Shown here in pieces: positions 16,701 through 25,392 of a DNA stretch of 64,000 bases; positions within the stretch are counted from its first letter, which is position 1, and the number at the start of each line of letters is the position of its first letter. The notes under the pieces are model-generated. The model was not told the DNA's origin. It searched no databases and saw nothing but the letters and a program-made list of their open reading frames with translations. Made by a program: the position numbers and the translations under genes. The stretch is from contig NZ_CP007588.1 in the NCBI RefSeq assembly GCF_000732905.1, positions 620,001 to 684,000 of the forward strand. The letters are read 5' to 3'. Source of the stretch: Weissella tructae (lineage in GTDB: Bacteria; Bacillota; Bacilli; Lactobacillales; Lactobacillaceae).

Positions 16701-17283
16701 CCATGAAGCCTAAATCAGCTTCACGATAATAAGAATGGCGGATCAACTTTCCCCATGGCGTTGACGCTTGTAATACTGCTGGAAATTCTTCTACGCGAAA
16801 TTTTTGTTTTGATTGTGAAAACAACTTTTGAATCCACACACCTGGTTGCTTGGGCTTTTCATCATAAATCAAATCATATCCCGTAATCGCAACATCAGAC
16901 CCACTTGTTTCTAATGAATTGTATAGAACCTCTAACGTATCATTATCCATGTAGTCATCCGGGTCCAAGAAGAAGATGTATTCTCCTTTGGCCGCTGCAA
17001 CACCAGCATTACGTGCACTAGAAACCCCACCATTAACCTTGTCCACCAAACGAACACGAGAATTAAATAGCGCTAATTTTTTGGCAATTTTTGCCGTGTT
17101 ATCAGTAGAACCATCATTTACAATGATGATTTCGATATTGGCCAAAGTTTGCTTCAACGCAAGTTTAATGTTTTTTTCTAAGTATTCTCCTGAATTATAT
17201 GCAGGCACAATCACACTTACTAATTTAGTATTTTGCGTCTTTTTAGTAGGCATATGAGCTGAAATTTTCTTTTTTACATTCAT
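13744..17283 (-). CDS. Bifunctional GT2 glycosyltransferase / CDP-glycerol glycerophosphotransferase
   Basis: The 1179-residue protein fuses two enzymes of cell-wall polymer synthesis. Residues about 20-200 form a family 2 glycosyltransferase domain (VSVIVPAYNSGEYL near the start, the nucleotide-sugar segment NDGSTDNT and the DxD-like FLDPDDY). Residues about 800-1179 form a TagF/TarF-type domain with the catalytic-type histidines in AFHGYPYKQMG and VGHPRND, and a C-terminal segment with MAVLDYSSLRFD. This domain transfers glycerol phosphate from CDP-glycerol. The middle is beta-rich and probably a spacer. The protein is cytoplasmic or peripheral. It is monocistronic here, with a terminator after it; the GGGG site is about 15 bases from the ATG, which is long, so the start is moderately certain. 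Which polymer it makes, teichoic acid or a decorated glycan, is not shown. Confidence 0.85.
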   Translation of the reverse strand: MNVKKKISAHMPTKKTQNTKLVSVIVPAYNSGEYLEKNIKLALKQTLANIEIIIVNDGSTDNTAKIAKKLALFNSRVRLVDKVNGGVSSARNAGVAAAKGEYIFFLDPDDYMDNDTLEVLYNSLETSGSDVAITGYDLIYDEKPKQPGVWIQKLFSQSKQKFRVEEFPAVLQASTPWGKLIRHSYYREADLGFMEGIVYEDQPFTATLYSRAKNGIDIIGAHKMHWVQLDSSISHQTTVDDLKSRVEAARLALEILGQFAPKAVEPRLVQNLNNDLRYIMRRYNKVDDEYNALIFSELPKFYHLLDDKTQLDAIVDVAYRLLDNDEYEVFDQLLFATNISNHKLKLVNDHGTPVVDWSTLAYIDNFSSEGHVLHEIFQPRIDIDKWEMTSEGPKISLNAFITKIDAHEFDYKVRLKLVKFDEKTGEEFETVAELDPIGQYDAPYTIREHKEWWADYSPNFYEFQLPAVFDTFNECIKLKVEISAGNLFFEKDVSGRRNNATGRWANLTLSETSQLRIKHSTESGKQFYYLKYVPIATYSVDKVEGQQLTMTVHSGAQLISASVHSKVRFNRKNVRVKLIPVSESDENNVYRVVVNMKKLRQNKLITDYLTPLRHDFRLSFKNQNGNRILGFIKDDNPIVLADINTVITNVAQGSARFVGTRVIEVKSAHMVPGFLKMRVFVRNHGPQSFGTTLSVKSGDLTRTMPVTLVPNEVNEIELPLNHDVFGEMMALPLLRFSISFKNTLGRDENVIYDEAFIRTLPDNVYDNGYQISRLEYNYSAKKLYFQLFNKLHDDNKGGYGWGRMMTKYQNSTAPVDPKKILFRTYYGESVTDNAVALTHEILLDPALSDIEIYWAVQNPSVVVPEGTHQVIINSDEWFDLLATAGTVVENVHQVDYMVKKPGQRIVQAFHGYPYKQMGRDFFLTHGFDMSRVKSFQRREAEWDYILSPAPYATPLYQRNFNFKGEMLEVGHPRNDILVDPERAAERELINKRVRERLNIPADKKIVLYAPTFRDYASDNEFKSNRVDFVSYDDLAKKLGDEYVLLIRGHAMNRRAGNTVSTASGIDATTYPEILDLIIASDMAVLDYSSLRFDYAQTGKPMIFFVPDLDLYEETRGGLMPYLPTAPGWIVNSESELIQAITHSDDYMNLYGDAWRTFRRDYTSLDDGHAGKRMIDKLFK

Positions 17284-17434
17284 AACGACTCGTTAAATCC
17301 CCTTCAATCACGTTTTATTTCCATAATTATAGCATATGTTGGGTTTTCAGTTAACTCAAAATACATGTTACACCCCCTTAACAAATTACTCAAACGTGCT
17401 ACACTTACAGGAGTAATACGAAAGGAACACTTAC

Positions 17435-18088
17435 ATGTACTCAAAAACTAAATTAACGCGTTATGGTATTACGAATGAAGTCTTAAATGCGGTTACACAT
17501 GGTATTGGTGTGATCTTAAGTATCATTGGCCTTTGCCTATTAATTATCAAAGGCGTTCAACTTCACTCACCTATACATATTGTGTCTTACAGCATTTATG
17601 GTACGACCATGTTATTGCTATTTCTATGTTCAACCCTCTTTCATAGTTTTATCTTCACGCGTGCTAAGAAAGTCTTTCAAATCTTTGACCACGATTCCAT
17701 TTACTTATTAATCGCTGGTAGTTATACACCCTTCTGTCTATTAAGCATTCGTGGTTGGTTAGGTTGGGGACTATGTATTGTTATCTGGTTACTTGCCATT
17801 GTTGGGATTGTCTATAAATCAATGACGCTAAGTCGCACCACCAAAATATCAAATGTCTCAACAATCATTTATATTATTATGGGGTGGCTATGTTTAATCG
17901 CCATCGTACCGCTATATAACGCTCTAAGCCCTGTTGGGTTTTGGTTACTTGTTAGTGGCGGTGTTTCATACACTGTAGGAGCTTTCTTTTACAGTATGGC
18001 GAAAATCAAATACATGCATGTCGTGTGGCATTTCTTTGTTTTGCTAGGTGCCTTGTTCATGTACTTATCTGTTCTTTGGTACACATAA
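17435..18088 (+). CDS. Hemolysin III / PAQR family membrane protein
   Basis: The 217-residue protein has seven predicted membrane helices and the PAQR/hemolysin III signature residues. These are NAVTHGIG near the start, LFHSF after the second helix, the FDHDSIYLLIAGSYTPF block, and HVVWHFFVLLGA in the last helix, which supply the histidine and aspartate metal ligands. The family (YqfA/TrhA) includes proteins linked to membrane lipid balance and, historically, haemolysis; the enzymatic role is unsettled. It is a single gene with an AAAGGAAC ribosome site and a terminator at 18121-18159 shared with the convergent biotin operon. Confidence 0.9.
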   Translation: MYSKTKLTRYGITNEVLNAVTHGIGVILSIIGLCLLIIKGVQLHSPIHIVSYSIYGTTMLLLFLCSTLFHSFIFTRAKKVFQIFDHDSIYLLIAGSYTPFCLLSIRGWLGWGLCIVIWLLAIVGIVYKSMTLSRTTKISNVSTIIYIIMGWLCLIAIVPLYNALSPVGFWLLVSGGVSYTVGAFFYSMAKIKYMHVVWHFFVLLGALFMYLSVLWYT

Positions 18089-18120
18089 TCAAACACCAAA
18101 TCATACTAGCTCTACACATT

Positions 18121-18159
18121 AAAAAACCGGACATCTCATACAGCAGATGTCCGGTTTTT
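18121..18159. terminator. Bidirectional terminator between the hemolysin III gene and bioY
   Basis: AAAAACCGGACATCT pairs with AGATGTCCGGTTTTT around a short loop. It serves both convergent transcripts. Confidence 0.92.
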
Positions 18160-18187
18160 AACTGAATGTAAATAAACGTATGTTCAT

Positions 18188-18721
18188 TTATGGCGTATAA
18201 ACGCCGACAACATCGTATTTCTCCAATAATAATTTTGTTATCCAAAAAATACAGAATGTTTTAATCAACAAGATGAAAATGAATGGTATCACACCTACTT
18301 GTAAGGTTTTCAACCCATCCATGTTCATAAATGTTCCTAACCACAGCGCACCAATAATTAATTGGATAAATCCACTCCATAGTAGGAAACGGCCTAAAGT
18401 CCACCAAGGCTGACTTGATTTTGACCAACTACCTAACATCATTGGAAAAGCAAATAAACCAATTAAATAGCCTCCAGTTGGTCCAAATAACACACCTAAG
18501 CCACCTTGAAAATTAGAAAATACAGGTAATCCAAAAGCACCTAGTAATAGATACGCACCTACTAACAAAACACCCATCTTACGCGGCAACAATACCACAA
18601 CTAATGGGATTATAAATGTCTGTAGACTAATCGGTACAATTCCAATAGGAATCGTTAATGGTGCCATAATTAATACTAAACTTAATAAAATAGCACTTAA
18701 TGTTAATGACTTAGTTGTCAT
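18188..18721 (-). CDS. bioY: BioY, biotin ECF-transporter substrate-binding subunit
   Basis: The 177-residue protein consists of six hydrophobic helices with the BioY hallmark PISLQTFIIPL and, further on, GGLGVLFGPTGGYLIGF-like residues that line the biotin site. It would work with the shared EcfAAT energising module encoded elsewhere. The gene overlaps the end of birA by 11 bases and is the last gene of the fatty-acid operon. Biotin uptake, biotin attachment and the biotin enzyme acetyl-CoA carboxylase are therefore made together. Confidence 0.9.
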   Translation of the reverse strand: MTTKSLTLSAILLSLVLIMAPLTIPIGIVPISLQTFIIPLVVVLLPRKMGVLLVGAYLLLGAFGLPVFSNFQGGLGVLFGPTGGYLIGLFAFPMMLGSWSKSSQPWWTLGRFLLWSGFIQLIIGALWLGTFMNMDGLKTLQVGVIPFIFILLIKTFCIFWITKLLLEKYDVVGVYTP

Positions 18722-19448
18722 CCCCCCCTACGCCTCCTGTCAAAACCAGCCGCGTCAGCTCACCGGTATAGATTGTTCGTTGTTCATCATGTGTCTGAAT
18801 CACGAGTCCGCCTTGATCGGTAATCGCGACTGCTTGTCCATTAATCGTCTCATGACCGACCTGTGCACTCACCTGCGCGCCAATGACCATTGAATGCTCA
18901 CGATACTGTGTCATGATCCACGCGTCACTAGACTGCAAGGTATGCATAATACCATCCCCCAGCTGTTCTAACCAACCTGCGGGTAATTCCGGTCCGTGAT
19001 AGTCTAAGGTCGCCATTTTATCGCATAACGCTACTGGAATGTCTTGTGGTCGGATATTAATCCCGATACCAATTAACAGATAGTCTTGATCAGGCGTATG
19101 CATTTGTTCAGTAAGAATTCCGCCAACTTTACGGTCAGCCACATATAAGTCATTTACCCACTTGATTTTGACATCTTGTGTCGATAATTGACCGATGCGT
19201 TCAATGGCCGCCACTGCCGTAGCATGAGTCACTAGTGGTAAGGTACATGTTATCATCTGCGCCGGCACAATGAACGTGAGGTATAGACCGTGCTGTGGTG
19301 AATAAAAAGGACGCTTAAAGCGGCCATAACCATTGGTTTGTTCCTTTGCCACAATCATGACCGTATCCTGCGGTGATTCGCGCATAATAAATTGGCGCGC
19401 TTCATCTTGGGTTGATGACAGACGCTCAAAGTAATACATCTCCACCAT
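18711..19448 (-). CDS. birA: Biotin--[acetyl-CoA-carboxylase] ligase, without DNA-binding domain
   Basis: The 245-residue enzyme activates biotin with ATP and attaches it to the lysine of AccB. It has the ligase motifs STQDEA near residue 12, EQTNGYGRFKRPFYSPQHG (the GRGRR-like biotinyl-AMP loop, here with GYGRFKR) and KWVNDLYV, which contains the catalytic-type lysine. The helix-turn-helix that lets some BirA proteins act as repressors is missing, so this is a monofunctional form. Its ATG shares one base with the accA stop (TAATG), indicating coupling; bioY overlaps its end. Confidence 0.9.
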   Translation of the reverse strand: MVEMYYFERLSSTQDEARQFIMRESPQDTVMIVAKEQTNGYGRFKRPFYSPQHGLYLTFIVPAQMITCTLPLVTHATAVAAIERIGQLSTQDVKIKWVNDLYVADRKVGGILTEQMHTPDQDYLLIGIGINIRPQDIPVALCDKMATLDYHGPELPAGWLEQLGDGIMHTLQSSDAWIMTQYREHSMVIGAQVSAQVGHETINGQAVAITDQGGLVIQTHDEQRTIYTGELTRLVLTGGVGGDDN

Positions 19449-20248
19449 TAGAACTTCCTAAAGCGGACTTGTCGATGCGCCACGAGTTCATCCCCCGATA
19501 ATGTCCGCAATTGTTGCACTTCTTCAGTTAACCATGCTTTTAGATAGCGTAAGGTCTTCTTTGGGCGCATTTCCGGCACAATATGATCAATAACGCCCTG
19601 ACTATGTAAATCAGTCGCTGTCAGTCCCATAATGGTCGCTGCTTCATCTGAACGATTGGCATCACGCCATAAGATAGATGCAAATCCTTCTGGGCTTAAA
19701 ACTGAGTATGTCGCATATTCGAACATTAAGACGCGATTAGCGGCGGCTAATGCTAAGGCACCACCTGAACCACCTTCTCCATAGATAACACTAATCACCG
19801 GCACACGTAAATCCATGCTTGTACGGATGGCTTCTGCAATAGCACCACCTTGTCCCATTTGTTCTGCGCTTTTACCTGGATATGCACCAGGTGTATTCAC
19901 GAACATAATGACTGGTCGATTAAATTTATCTGCCTGCCGCATTAAATGCACGGCTTTACGGTAACCAGCGGGTTGCGGTGACCCATTATTGGTCTTTAGC
20001 TTTTCCGCTAAGTCAGTTCCTTTACGCGTCGCAATGACGGTGACTGGGATATCCCCTAATAACCCTAAACCACCCACGATACTATTATCTTCATGTCCCT
20101 GGTGATCACCATGTAGGACCATGAAGTCAGTAAAGACTTGTGTAAAGAAATCTTGACTATCAAATCGGTCTTCACGTGCTTTAGAAACAATTTCAGCGGC
20201 AGTCAGGACTTTCTTACTTGGGAGTAATGTTTCTTTTAACCCTTTCAT
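19448..20248 (-). CDS. accA: Acetyl-CoA carboxylase carboxyltransferase subunit alpha
   Basis: The 266-residue alpha subunit forms, with AccD, the carboxyltransferase that moves the carboxyl group from biotin on AccB to acetyl-CoA, making malonyl-CoA. The crotonase-type core is seen in GDRFDSQDF-like N-terminal residues, [20 protein letters not shown] and [20 protein letters not shown], which bind the substrates. Length is shorter than the E. coli protein but usual for lactic acid bacteria. It overlaps accD by 4 bases (ATGA) and birA by one, as part of the large operon. Confidence 0.95.
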   Translation of the reverse strand: MKGLKETLLPSKKVLTAAEIVSKAREDRFDSQDFFTQVFTDFMVLHGDHQGHEDNSIVGGLGLLGDIPVTVIATRKGTDLAEKLKTNNGSPQPAGYRKAVHLMRQADKFNRPVIMFVNTPGAYPGKSAEQMGQGGAIAEAIRTSMDLRVPVISVIYGEGGSGGALALAAANRVLMFEYATYSVLSPEGFASILWRDANRSDEAATIMGLTATDLHSQGVIDHIVPEMRPKKTLRYLKAWLTEEVQQLRTLSGDELVAHRQVRFRKF

Positions 20249-21096
20249 CGTTTCATGCCCTCCGACGGTTGATGTAATGTAATTAATCGACTTATGACAT
20301 CTGGTAACTGCTCACGGGCAATCACCTCATCAATATGTCCGTCAGCCCGCAACATTTCAGCGCGTTGGAAATCAACTGGTAAGGTCTCATGCATCGTTTG
20401 TTCAATCACACGACGACCTGCAAAACCAACCATTGCATGTGGTTCAGCCAAGATAACATCCCCATCCATCGCAAATGAAGCCGTTACGCCACCCATCGTT
20501 GGGTCAGTTAAGACCACTAGGTAGAATAGACCTGCGCGGGCATGGTTATTGATTGCACCTGAAATTTTTGCCATCTGCATCAGTGATAAGATACCCTCCT
20601 GCATACGTGCACCTCCTGATGCCGTAAACAAGACAACAGGTAACTCGTGTTCCGTCGCATATTCAAATAGACGTGTAATCTTTTCACCTACGCCTTGGCC
20701 GAGTGACCCCATAATAAAATGCGTATCCATCACGCCTAGCGCAAATTCTGTTTGCTTGATTGTACCAATCCCCGTGACCACCGCTTCTTGTAGGCCAGTC
20801 TTTTGTTGGACTTGCTGACGTTTCTCACTGTACCCAGGAAAATCCACCACTGGTCCGGTCACATGTGCATCCATCTCAGTAAAGGTATCCGTCACTTGTT
20901 CAATCCGTTCAAACGCATTTAAACGAAAACCATATTGGCATTCTGGACAGACTTTATGTGTCCCTAATTGTTTTTCGTATAAGCGCGTCTTACAGTACGG
21001 ACAATCCACAAACAAATGCGCTGGCATCTGATCATATAAGTCGGTATTACGTGTTACCTTAGCAACTTTCTTTGAACGCTTGAGGAAATCTAACAT
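20245..21096 (-). CDS. accD: Acetyl-CoA carboxylase carboxyltransferase subunit beta
   Basis: The 283-residue beta subunit carries the zinc ribbon of four cysteines near the N-terminus (CPYCKTRL ... CPECQYGF) followed by the crotonase-like core with [20 protein letters not shown] and [14 protein letters not shown]. The zinc domain may also bind its own mRNA in other species. It lies 31 bases after accC and overlaps accA by 4 bases, consistent with equal production of the alpha and beta subunits. Confidence 0.95.
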   Translation of the reverse strand: MLDFLKRSKKVAKVTRNTDLYDQMPAHLFVDCPYCKTRLYEKQLGTHKVCPECQYGFRLNAFERIEQVTDTFTEMDAHVTGPVVDFPGYSEKRQQVQQKTGLQEAVVTGIGTIKQTEFALGVMDTHFIMGSLGQGVGEKITRLFEYATEHELPVVLFTASGGARMQEGILSLMQMAKISGAINNHARAGLFYLVVLTDPTMGGVTASFAMDGDVILAEPHAMVGFAGRRVIEQTMHETLPVDFQRAEMLRADGHIDEVIAREQLPDVISRLITLHQPSEGMKR

Positions 21097-21127
21097 AAGA
21101 TCTAAGCCTCACTTTCCTTTTATTCCG

Positions 21128-22498
21128 TTATGAGGTTAAAGTTGCTTGCCAACGCGGCATCACGTCTGCTTCCACATACGCAATGTTAAACTGTCCCGTC
21201 TGTACTTTGGGATCATCTAATAGCCAACGTTGAAAGGCAACATTTGTTTGTAGGCCACCAATCGTGACTTCGTCCAACAGACGACGCATACGAATTAATG
21301 CTAACTCGCGTGTTGGTGCCCATGCTAATACTTTAAGGACCATCGCATCATAATAAGGTTGCACCTTATCACCTGGATACAGGGCGGTATCAAAACGAAC
21401 ATTTGGTCCCCCTGTAGGTAAATACAAGGTATCAATTGGTCCAGCACTGGGACGAAAGCCTTTTTCAGGTTGTTCCGCATTGATTCGGACTTCAATCGCA
21501 TGCCCATGCACTTGAATATCATCTTGTGTCATAGGTAGGGCTTGGCCGGCGGCTACTTCTATCTGTAGTCGAATCAAATCAACCCCTGTTACTAACTCAG
21601 TTACCGGGTGTTCGACTTGAATACGCGTATTCATCTCCAAAAAATAGAAGGCGCCTGTGTCGTCTTGTAAGAACTCTAATGTTCCCGTATTCTCATAGTC
21701 AATCGCTTCAACAGCATTTAGGGCAATTTGTCCTAATTCCTGTCTCATATCAGTTGTAATCCCCGTTGCTGGTGATTCTTCAATCAACTTTTGCTTATGC
21801 CGTTGCAAAGAACAATTACGTTCTGGGAAATAGACTGCCTGCCCAGCTTGATCACGACACACCTGCATTTCGATGTGACGGACATTTGTAAGTACTTTTT
21901 CAACATACATACTGCCGTCACCAAAGGCGGCTTGTGCTTCACGTTGACCCGCTAAAAAGGCATCCGTTAATGCGTCTGCGGTCTGCACAACGCGAATCCC
22001 TTTTCCACCACCACCAGCAGCGGCTTTTAGTAAGACTGGGTACCCAATCTCTGCCGCAATTGCTTGTGCATCAGCGGGGGTTGCGACTGTTCCCGTTGAA
22101 CCTGGAATAACCGGCACCTGTGCATCTTGCATCGCTGCACGAGCATTCGCTTTATTACCCATTAAGGCAATCACTTCTGCGGAAGGCCCAATCCACTTAA
22201 TACCAACTGATGTGACCATCTCCGCAAACAATTCATTCTCGGCCAAAAAACCATAACCTGGATGAATGGCTTCAGATCCGGTCATTAACGCCGCACTTAG
22301 AATATTTTGCATATTCAAGTAACTATCTTGTGGTTGTGGTCCACCCACTGCCACGGCTTCATCCGCTAATTGCACATGCAAAGCATGTTCATCTGCCGTT
22401 GAGTAAATCGCAACTGATGCAATACCCATTTCTTTTAATGTTCGAATAATGCGGACTGCAATCTCTCCACGGTTCGCAACCAACACTTTCTTAAACAT
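21128..22498 (-). CDS. accC: Biotin carboxylase
   Basis: The 456-residue ATP-grasp enzyme carboxylates biotin on AccB with bicarbonate. The standard order is visible: an N-terminal domain (KVLVANRGEIAVRIIRTLKE), the glycine-rich ATP loop AAAGGGGKGIRVV, the EFLQDDTGAFYFLEMNTRIQ catalytic and metal-binding segment with VEHPVTE, and the C-terminal domain. Length is normal. It sits between fabZ (3-base gap) and accD in the operon. Confidence 0.96.
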   Translation of the reverse strand: MFKKVLVANRGEIAVRIIRTLKEMGIASVAIYSTADEHALHVQLADEAVAVGGPQPQDSYLNMQNILSAALMTGSEAIHPGYGFLAENELFAEMVTSVGIKWIGPSAEVIALMGNKANARAAMQDAQVPVIPGSTGTVATPADAQAIAAEIGYPVLLKAAAGGGGKGIRVVQTADALTDAFLAGQREAQAAFGDGSMYVEKVLTNVRHIEMQVCRDQAGQAVYFPERNCSLQRHKQKLIEESPATGITTDMRQELGQIALNAVEAIDYENTGTLEFLQDDTGAFYFLEMNTRIQVEHPVTELVTGVDLIRLQIEVAAGQALPMTQDDIQVHGHAIEVRINAEQPEKGFRPSAGPIDTLYLPTGGPNVRFDTALYPGDKVQPYYDAMVLKVLAWAPTRELALIRMRRLLDEVTIGGLQTNVAFQRWLLDDPKVQTGQFNIAYVEADVMPRWQATLTS

Positions 22499-22501
22499 AG
22501 A

Positions 22502-22933
22502 TTATTCTCCAATCACAAAGGTTAGGTCAGCGGTTGTGGCTTTCTTACCATTCACTGATACAATCCCTTTACCTTCACCAACTGTACCGCGCATACGTGT
22601 TAGGGTCACTTCTAATGTCAATTGATCCCCTGGTACAACACGTTGACGGAAGCGGGCCTTACTAATCCCACCTAGATAAGCGGTCTTACCCGCAAATTCA
22701 GGCAATGAAAGAATCGCAATTGCACCTGTTTGCGCAAGAGCTTCTAACATCATCACACCAGGAAAAGTTGGATTTCCCGGAAAATGCCCTTGAAAGACTT
22801 CTTCATTCATAGACACATTCTTTAGTGCCACGGCTTTTTCCCCGGGGACTAGGTCTGTCACACGATCAACCATTAAGAATGGATAGCGGTGTGGTAAAAT
22901 TTCTTGAATTTCTTGTACATCTAAACTCATCAT
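22502..22933 (-). CDS. fabZ: 3-hydroxyacyl-ACP dehydratase FabZ
   Basis: This 143-residue hot-dog-fold enzyme removes water from 3-hydroxyacyl-ACP in chain elongation. The active-site histidine is in LPHRYPFLMVDRV and the glutamate in PGVMMLEALAQTGA, with the NPTFPG loop before it. It is the second FabZ-like gene of the operon; this copy sits among the acc genes and is the more typical dehydratase. The start codon follows GGAGGG from the end of accB; two adjacent ATG codons leave the start uncertain by one residue. Confidence 0.94.
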   Translation of the reverse strand: MMSLDVQEIQEILPHRYPFLMVDRVTDLVPGEKAVALKNVSMNEEVFQGHFPGNPTFPGVMMLEALAQTGAIAILSLPEFAGKTAYLGGISKARFRQRVVPGDQLTLEVTLTRMRGTVGEGKGIVSVNGKKATTADLTFVIGE

Positions 22934-22934
22934 C

Positions 22935-23411
22935 TTATCCCTCCATAGGTGTCACTTCAAATAACACATCATCATATGCGACAACATCATTATTTGCGAC
23001 ACTAATTGTTTGAATGATTCCACTGACTGGGCTAATCACGGGCGTCATCAATTTCATCGCCTCAATAATGGCGACCTGATCACCGGCTTTAATTTTTTGT
23101 CCCACTTGAACAAAAGGTTCTGCTTCTGGACTAGCCTGCAAATGCACTGTGCCGACTAACTCGGCTTTAATAGCGTCAGTATCAGTCGCACTCTCTGCCA
23201 CAGTCACTGCATCCCCAGTCATAGGCATAGCCGAAACTGTGTCTCCAGTAGGTCCTTGTTCCACTGGTGCAGGTGTTGGCATTGCTTGGTGATGCCATTC
23301 ATTCTTACTCAGCGTTAAAACAACGGGCGCTGATTCCAAATGCAATTCACGTAGTTCACTTGCTTCAAATTGTTGCATCAAGCGTTCGACGTCAGTTAAT
23401 GTCAATTCCAT
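22935..23411 (-). CDS. accB: Biotin carboxyl carrier protein
   Basis: The 158-residue carrier has an N-terminal helix region, an alanine/threonine/proline-rich flexible linker (about residues 45-85) and the C-terminal biotinyl domain with the target lysine in IEAMKLMTPV. BirA, encoded in the same operon, would biotinylate it; AccC and AccA/D act on it in turn. It starts immediately after the fabF stop, with only two bases to fabZ downstream. Confidence 0.95.
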   Translation of the reverse strand: MELTLTDVERLMQQFEASELRELHLESAPVVLTLSKNEWHHQAMPTPAPVEQGPTGDTVSAMPMTGDAVTVAESATDTDAIKAELVGTVHLQASPEAEPFVQVGQKIKAGDQVAIIEAMKLMTPVISPVSGIIQTISVANNDVVAYDDVLFEVTPMEG

Positions 23412-24653
23412 TTAAGCCTCCCATTTTTTAAAGACCAAAGCGGCATTATGGCCACCAAAGCCATAATTCGCAGACATCGTATATTGCACATCTGGTGCAT
23501 CTTGGGTTTCCGTAATCAAATCAATATCATTGATTTCTGGGTCTTTCGTCGTCAAACCAACATTAGCTGGATATTGACCACGCAATAAACTCCCAATCGC
23601 TGCAATGGCTTCAATGGCACCGGCAGCACCCAATAGATGTCCCGTCATCCCCTTTGTTGAAGATACAGCGACACCTTGTGGGCCAAAGACTCGGACCAAG
23701 GCATTTGATTCAGCCAAATCATTCGCATGTGTCCCTGTACCGTGTGCATTCATATAATCAATCGCTTGGGCAGGTACATTAGCATCAGCCAATGCTAATT
23801 GCATCGCTTCCGCTGGTCCTGAACCATCTGGTGTTGGACTCGTTAGATGAAAGGCATCTGAATTCGCCCCGTATCCAACGATTTCCGCTAAGATATGGGC
23901 ACCACGGGCTTGCGCATGTTCTAACGATTCTAAGATTAACGTTCCCGCTCCTTCACCCATCACGAAACCATCTCGATTGGCATCAAAAGGACGTGATGAC
24001 GCTGCTGGGTCAGTACTGGTTGATAAAGCAGTTAGTGCCGCGAAACCTGAAATCCCCATCGCATTCACCGTTGCTTCTGCGCCACCAGTAATCATGACAT
24101 CGGCACGCCCATCTTTTATACGCCAAAAGGCTTCACCGATGGCATTTGTTGCGGATGCACAAGCCGTTGATAAGACATAATTCACACCTTGTGCCCCATA
24201 ACGAATCGAAATATTACCCGATAGCATATTTGGAATCGCATTTGGCACGAATAACGGACTCACACGGGCTGGCCCCTTATCATGTAATTTAATGACTTGG
24301 TCTTCGATGGTCGTTAGTCCACCAATACCATTTCCCATAATCACACCCACACGACGTGCATCAATGGCATCATCAGTTAAATCTAATTGGGCTTGTTCTA
24401 AGGCTTCACCTGTCGCATGAATACCGTATTGGGCAAAGACGTCCATTTTACGCGCTTCACGTTTACCAACCCGTTCACTTGGATCAAAGTCTTTGACTTC
24501 ACCAGCGACCGTAATCCCTGTTTCACTTGCATCAAATTTTGTAATTGGCGCTAAACCACTAATCCCATTGAAAAGATTTTCCAAATAGTCAGTAGTTGTA
24601 TGTCCTAAGGGGGTTAATGCCCCCATTCCCGTCACAACAACTCGTGTCATCAT
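23412..24653 (-). CDS. fabF: 3-oxoacyl-ACP synthase II
   Basis: The 413-residue condensing enzyme extends acyl-ACP with malonyl-ACP. The catalytic triad is visible as the cysteine in LSTACASATNAIGEA and histidines in NAHGTGTHAND and GMTGHLLGAAGAI. It starts RVVVTGMGALTPLG, typical of FabF, and its length is normal. An AGGAGG site precedes two adjacent ATG codons. Only one FabF-type enzyme is present in the window, so it probably makes both saturated and unsaturated chains. Confidence 0.95.
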   Translation of the reverse strand: MMTRVVVTGMGALTPLGHTTTDYLENLFNGISGLAPITKFDASETGITVAGEVKDFDPSERVGKREARKMDVFAQYGIHATGEALEQAQLDLTDDAIDARRVGVIMGNGIGGLTTIEDQVIKLHDKGPARVSPLFVPNAIPNMLSGNISIRYGAQGVNYVLSTACASATNAIGEAFWRIKDGRADVMITGGAEATVNAMGISGFAALTALSTSTDPAASSRPFDANRDGFVMGEGAGTLILESLEHAQARGAHILAEIVGYGANSDAFHLTSPTPDGSGPAEAMQLALADANVPAQAIDYMNAHGTGTHANDLAESNALVRVFGPQGVAVSSTKGMTGHLLGAAGAIEAIAAIGSLLRGQYPANVGLTTKDPEINDIDLITETQDAPDVQYTMSANYGFGGHNAALVFKKWEA

Positions 24654-24669
24654 TTACCTCCTGTACGAT

Positions 24670-25392
24670 TTAGATGTGTAATCCACCATCAATCGTGATT
24701 GTTTGTCCGGTCATATAATCATTTTCAATTAAAAATTGGGTTGCTTGTGCAATTTCCGTTGTTGTCCCAAAACGCTTCAATGGAATTTCAGCCAATAACG
24801 TTTCTTTTTGGGCGTCCGGCAAAGCATCCGTCATATCAGAGACAATCATCCCCGGCGCAATGGCATTCACACGAATACCACGCATCGCACCTTCACGGGC
24901 AAGCGACTTAGTGAAACCAATCATCCCCGCTTTCGCTGCCGCATAATTTGCTTGTCCCACATTACCCATTTGTCCAACTACCGAGGCCATATTAATAATG
25001 ACTCCTGTACGTTGGCGCATCATTTTCTTAAAAATCGGTTGGGTAACATAGAATGTTCCCTTTAGATTCGTATCAATGACACGATCGATGGCATCTGTTG
25101 GTAAACGGACCATTAATCCGTCCGCAACAATCCCCGCATTATTCACCAAGATATCAATGGTGACATCGTTGGCATATAAATCATCAATCGCATTTTGCAT
25201 TTGCGTTGCGTCAGAAATATCACCCGTCATAACCAACGTGTTTTCTGGAAATTGACTGAGTAAAGTTGCGCTCGGCATCTGACGGCCATGCAAAATAATT
25301 CGCGCCCCGGCTTGGCTAAGACGTTGGGCAATGGCTAAACCAATACCACGTGTTGATCCCGTCACCAAGACGGTCTTATCAGCTATCTGCAT
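24670..25392 (-). CDS. fabG: 3-oxoacyl-ACP reductase
   Basis: The 240-residue short-chain dehydrogenase reduces 3-oxoacyl-ACP with NADPH. Motifs are the dinucleotide loop VTGSTRGIGLAIA, NNAG, the catalytic serine in INMASVVGQMG, and YAAAKAG with the catalytic tyrosine and lysine. The C-terminal YMTGQTITIDGGLHI is typical of FabG. It overlaps the end of fabD by 14 bases. Confidence 0.95.
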   Translation of the reverse strand: MQIADKTVLVTGSTRGIGLAIAQRLSQAGARIILHGRQMPSATLLSQFPENTLVMTGDISDATQMQNAIDDLYANDVTIDILVNNAGIVADGLMVRLPTDAIDRVIDTNLKGTFYVTQPIFKKMMRQRTGVIINMASVVGQMGNVGQANYAAAKAGMIGFTKSLAREGAMRGIRVNAIAPGMIVSDMTDALPDAQKETLLAEIPLKRFGTTTEIAQATQFLIENDYMTGQTITIDGGLHI

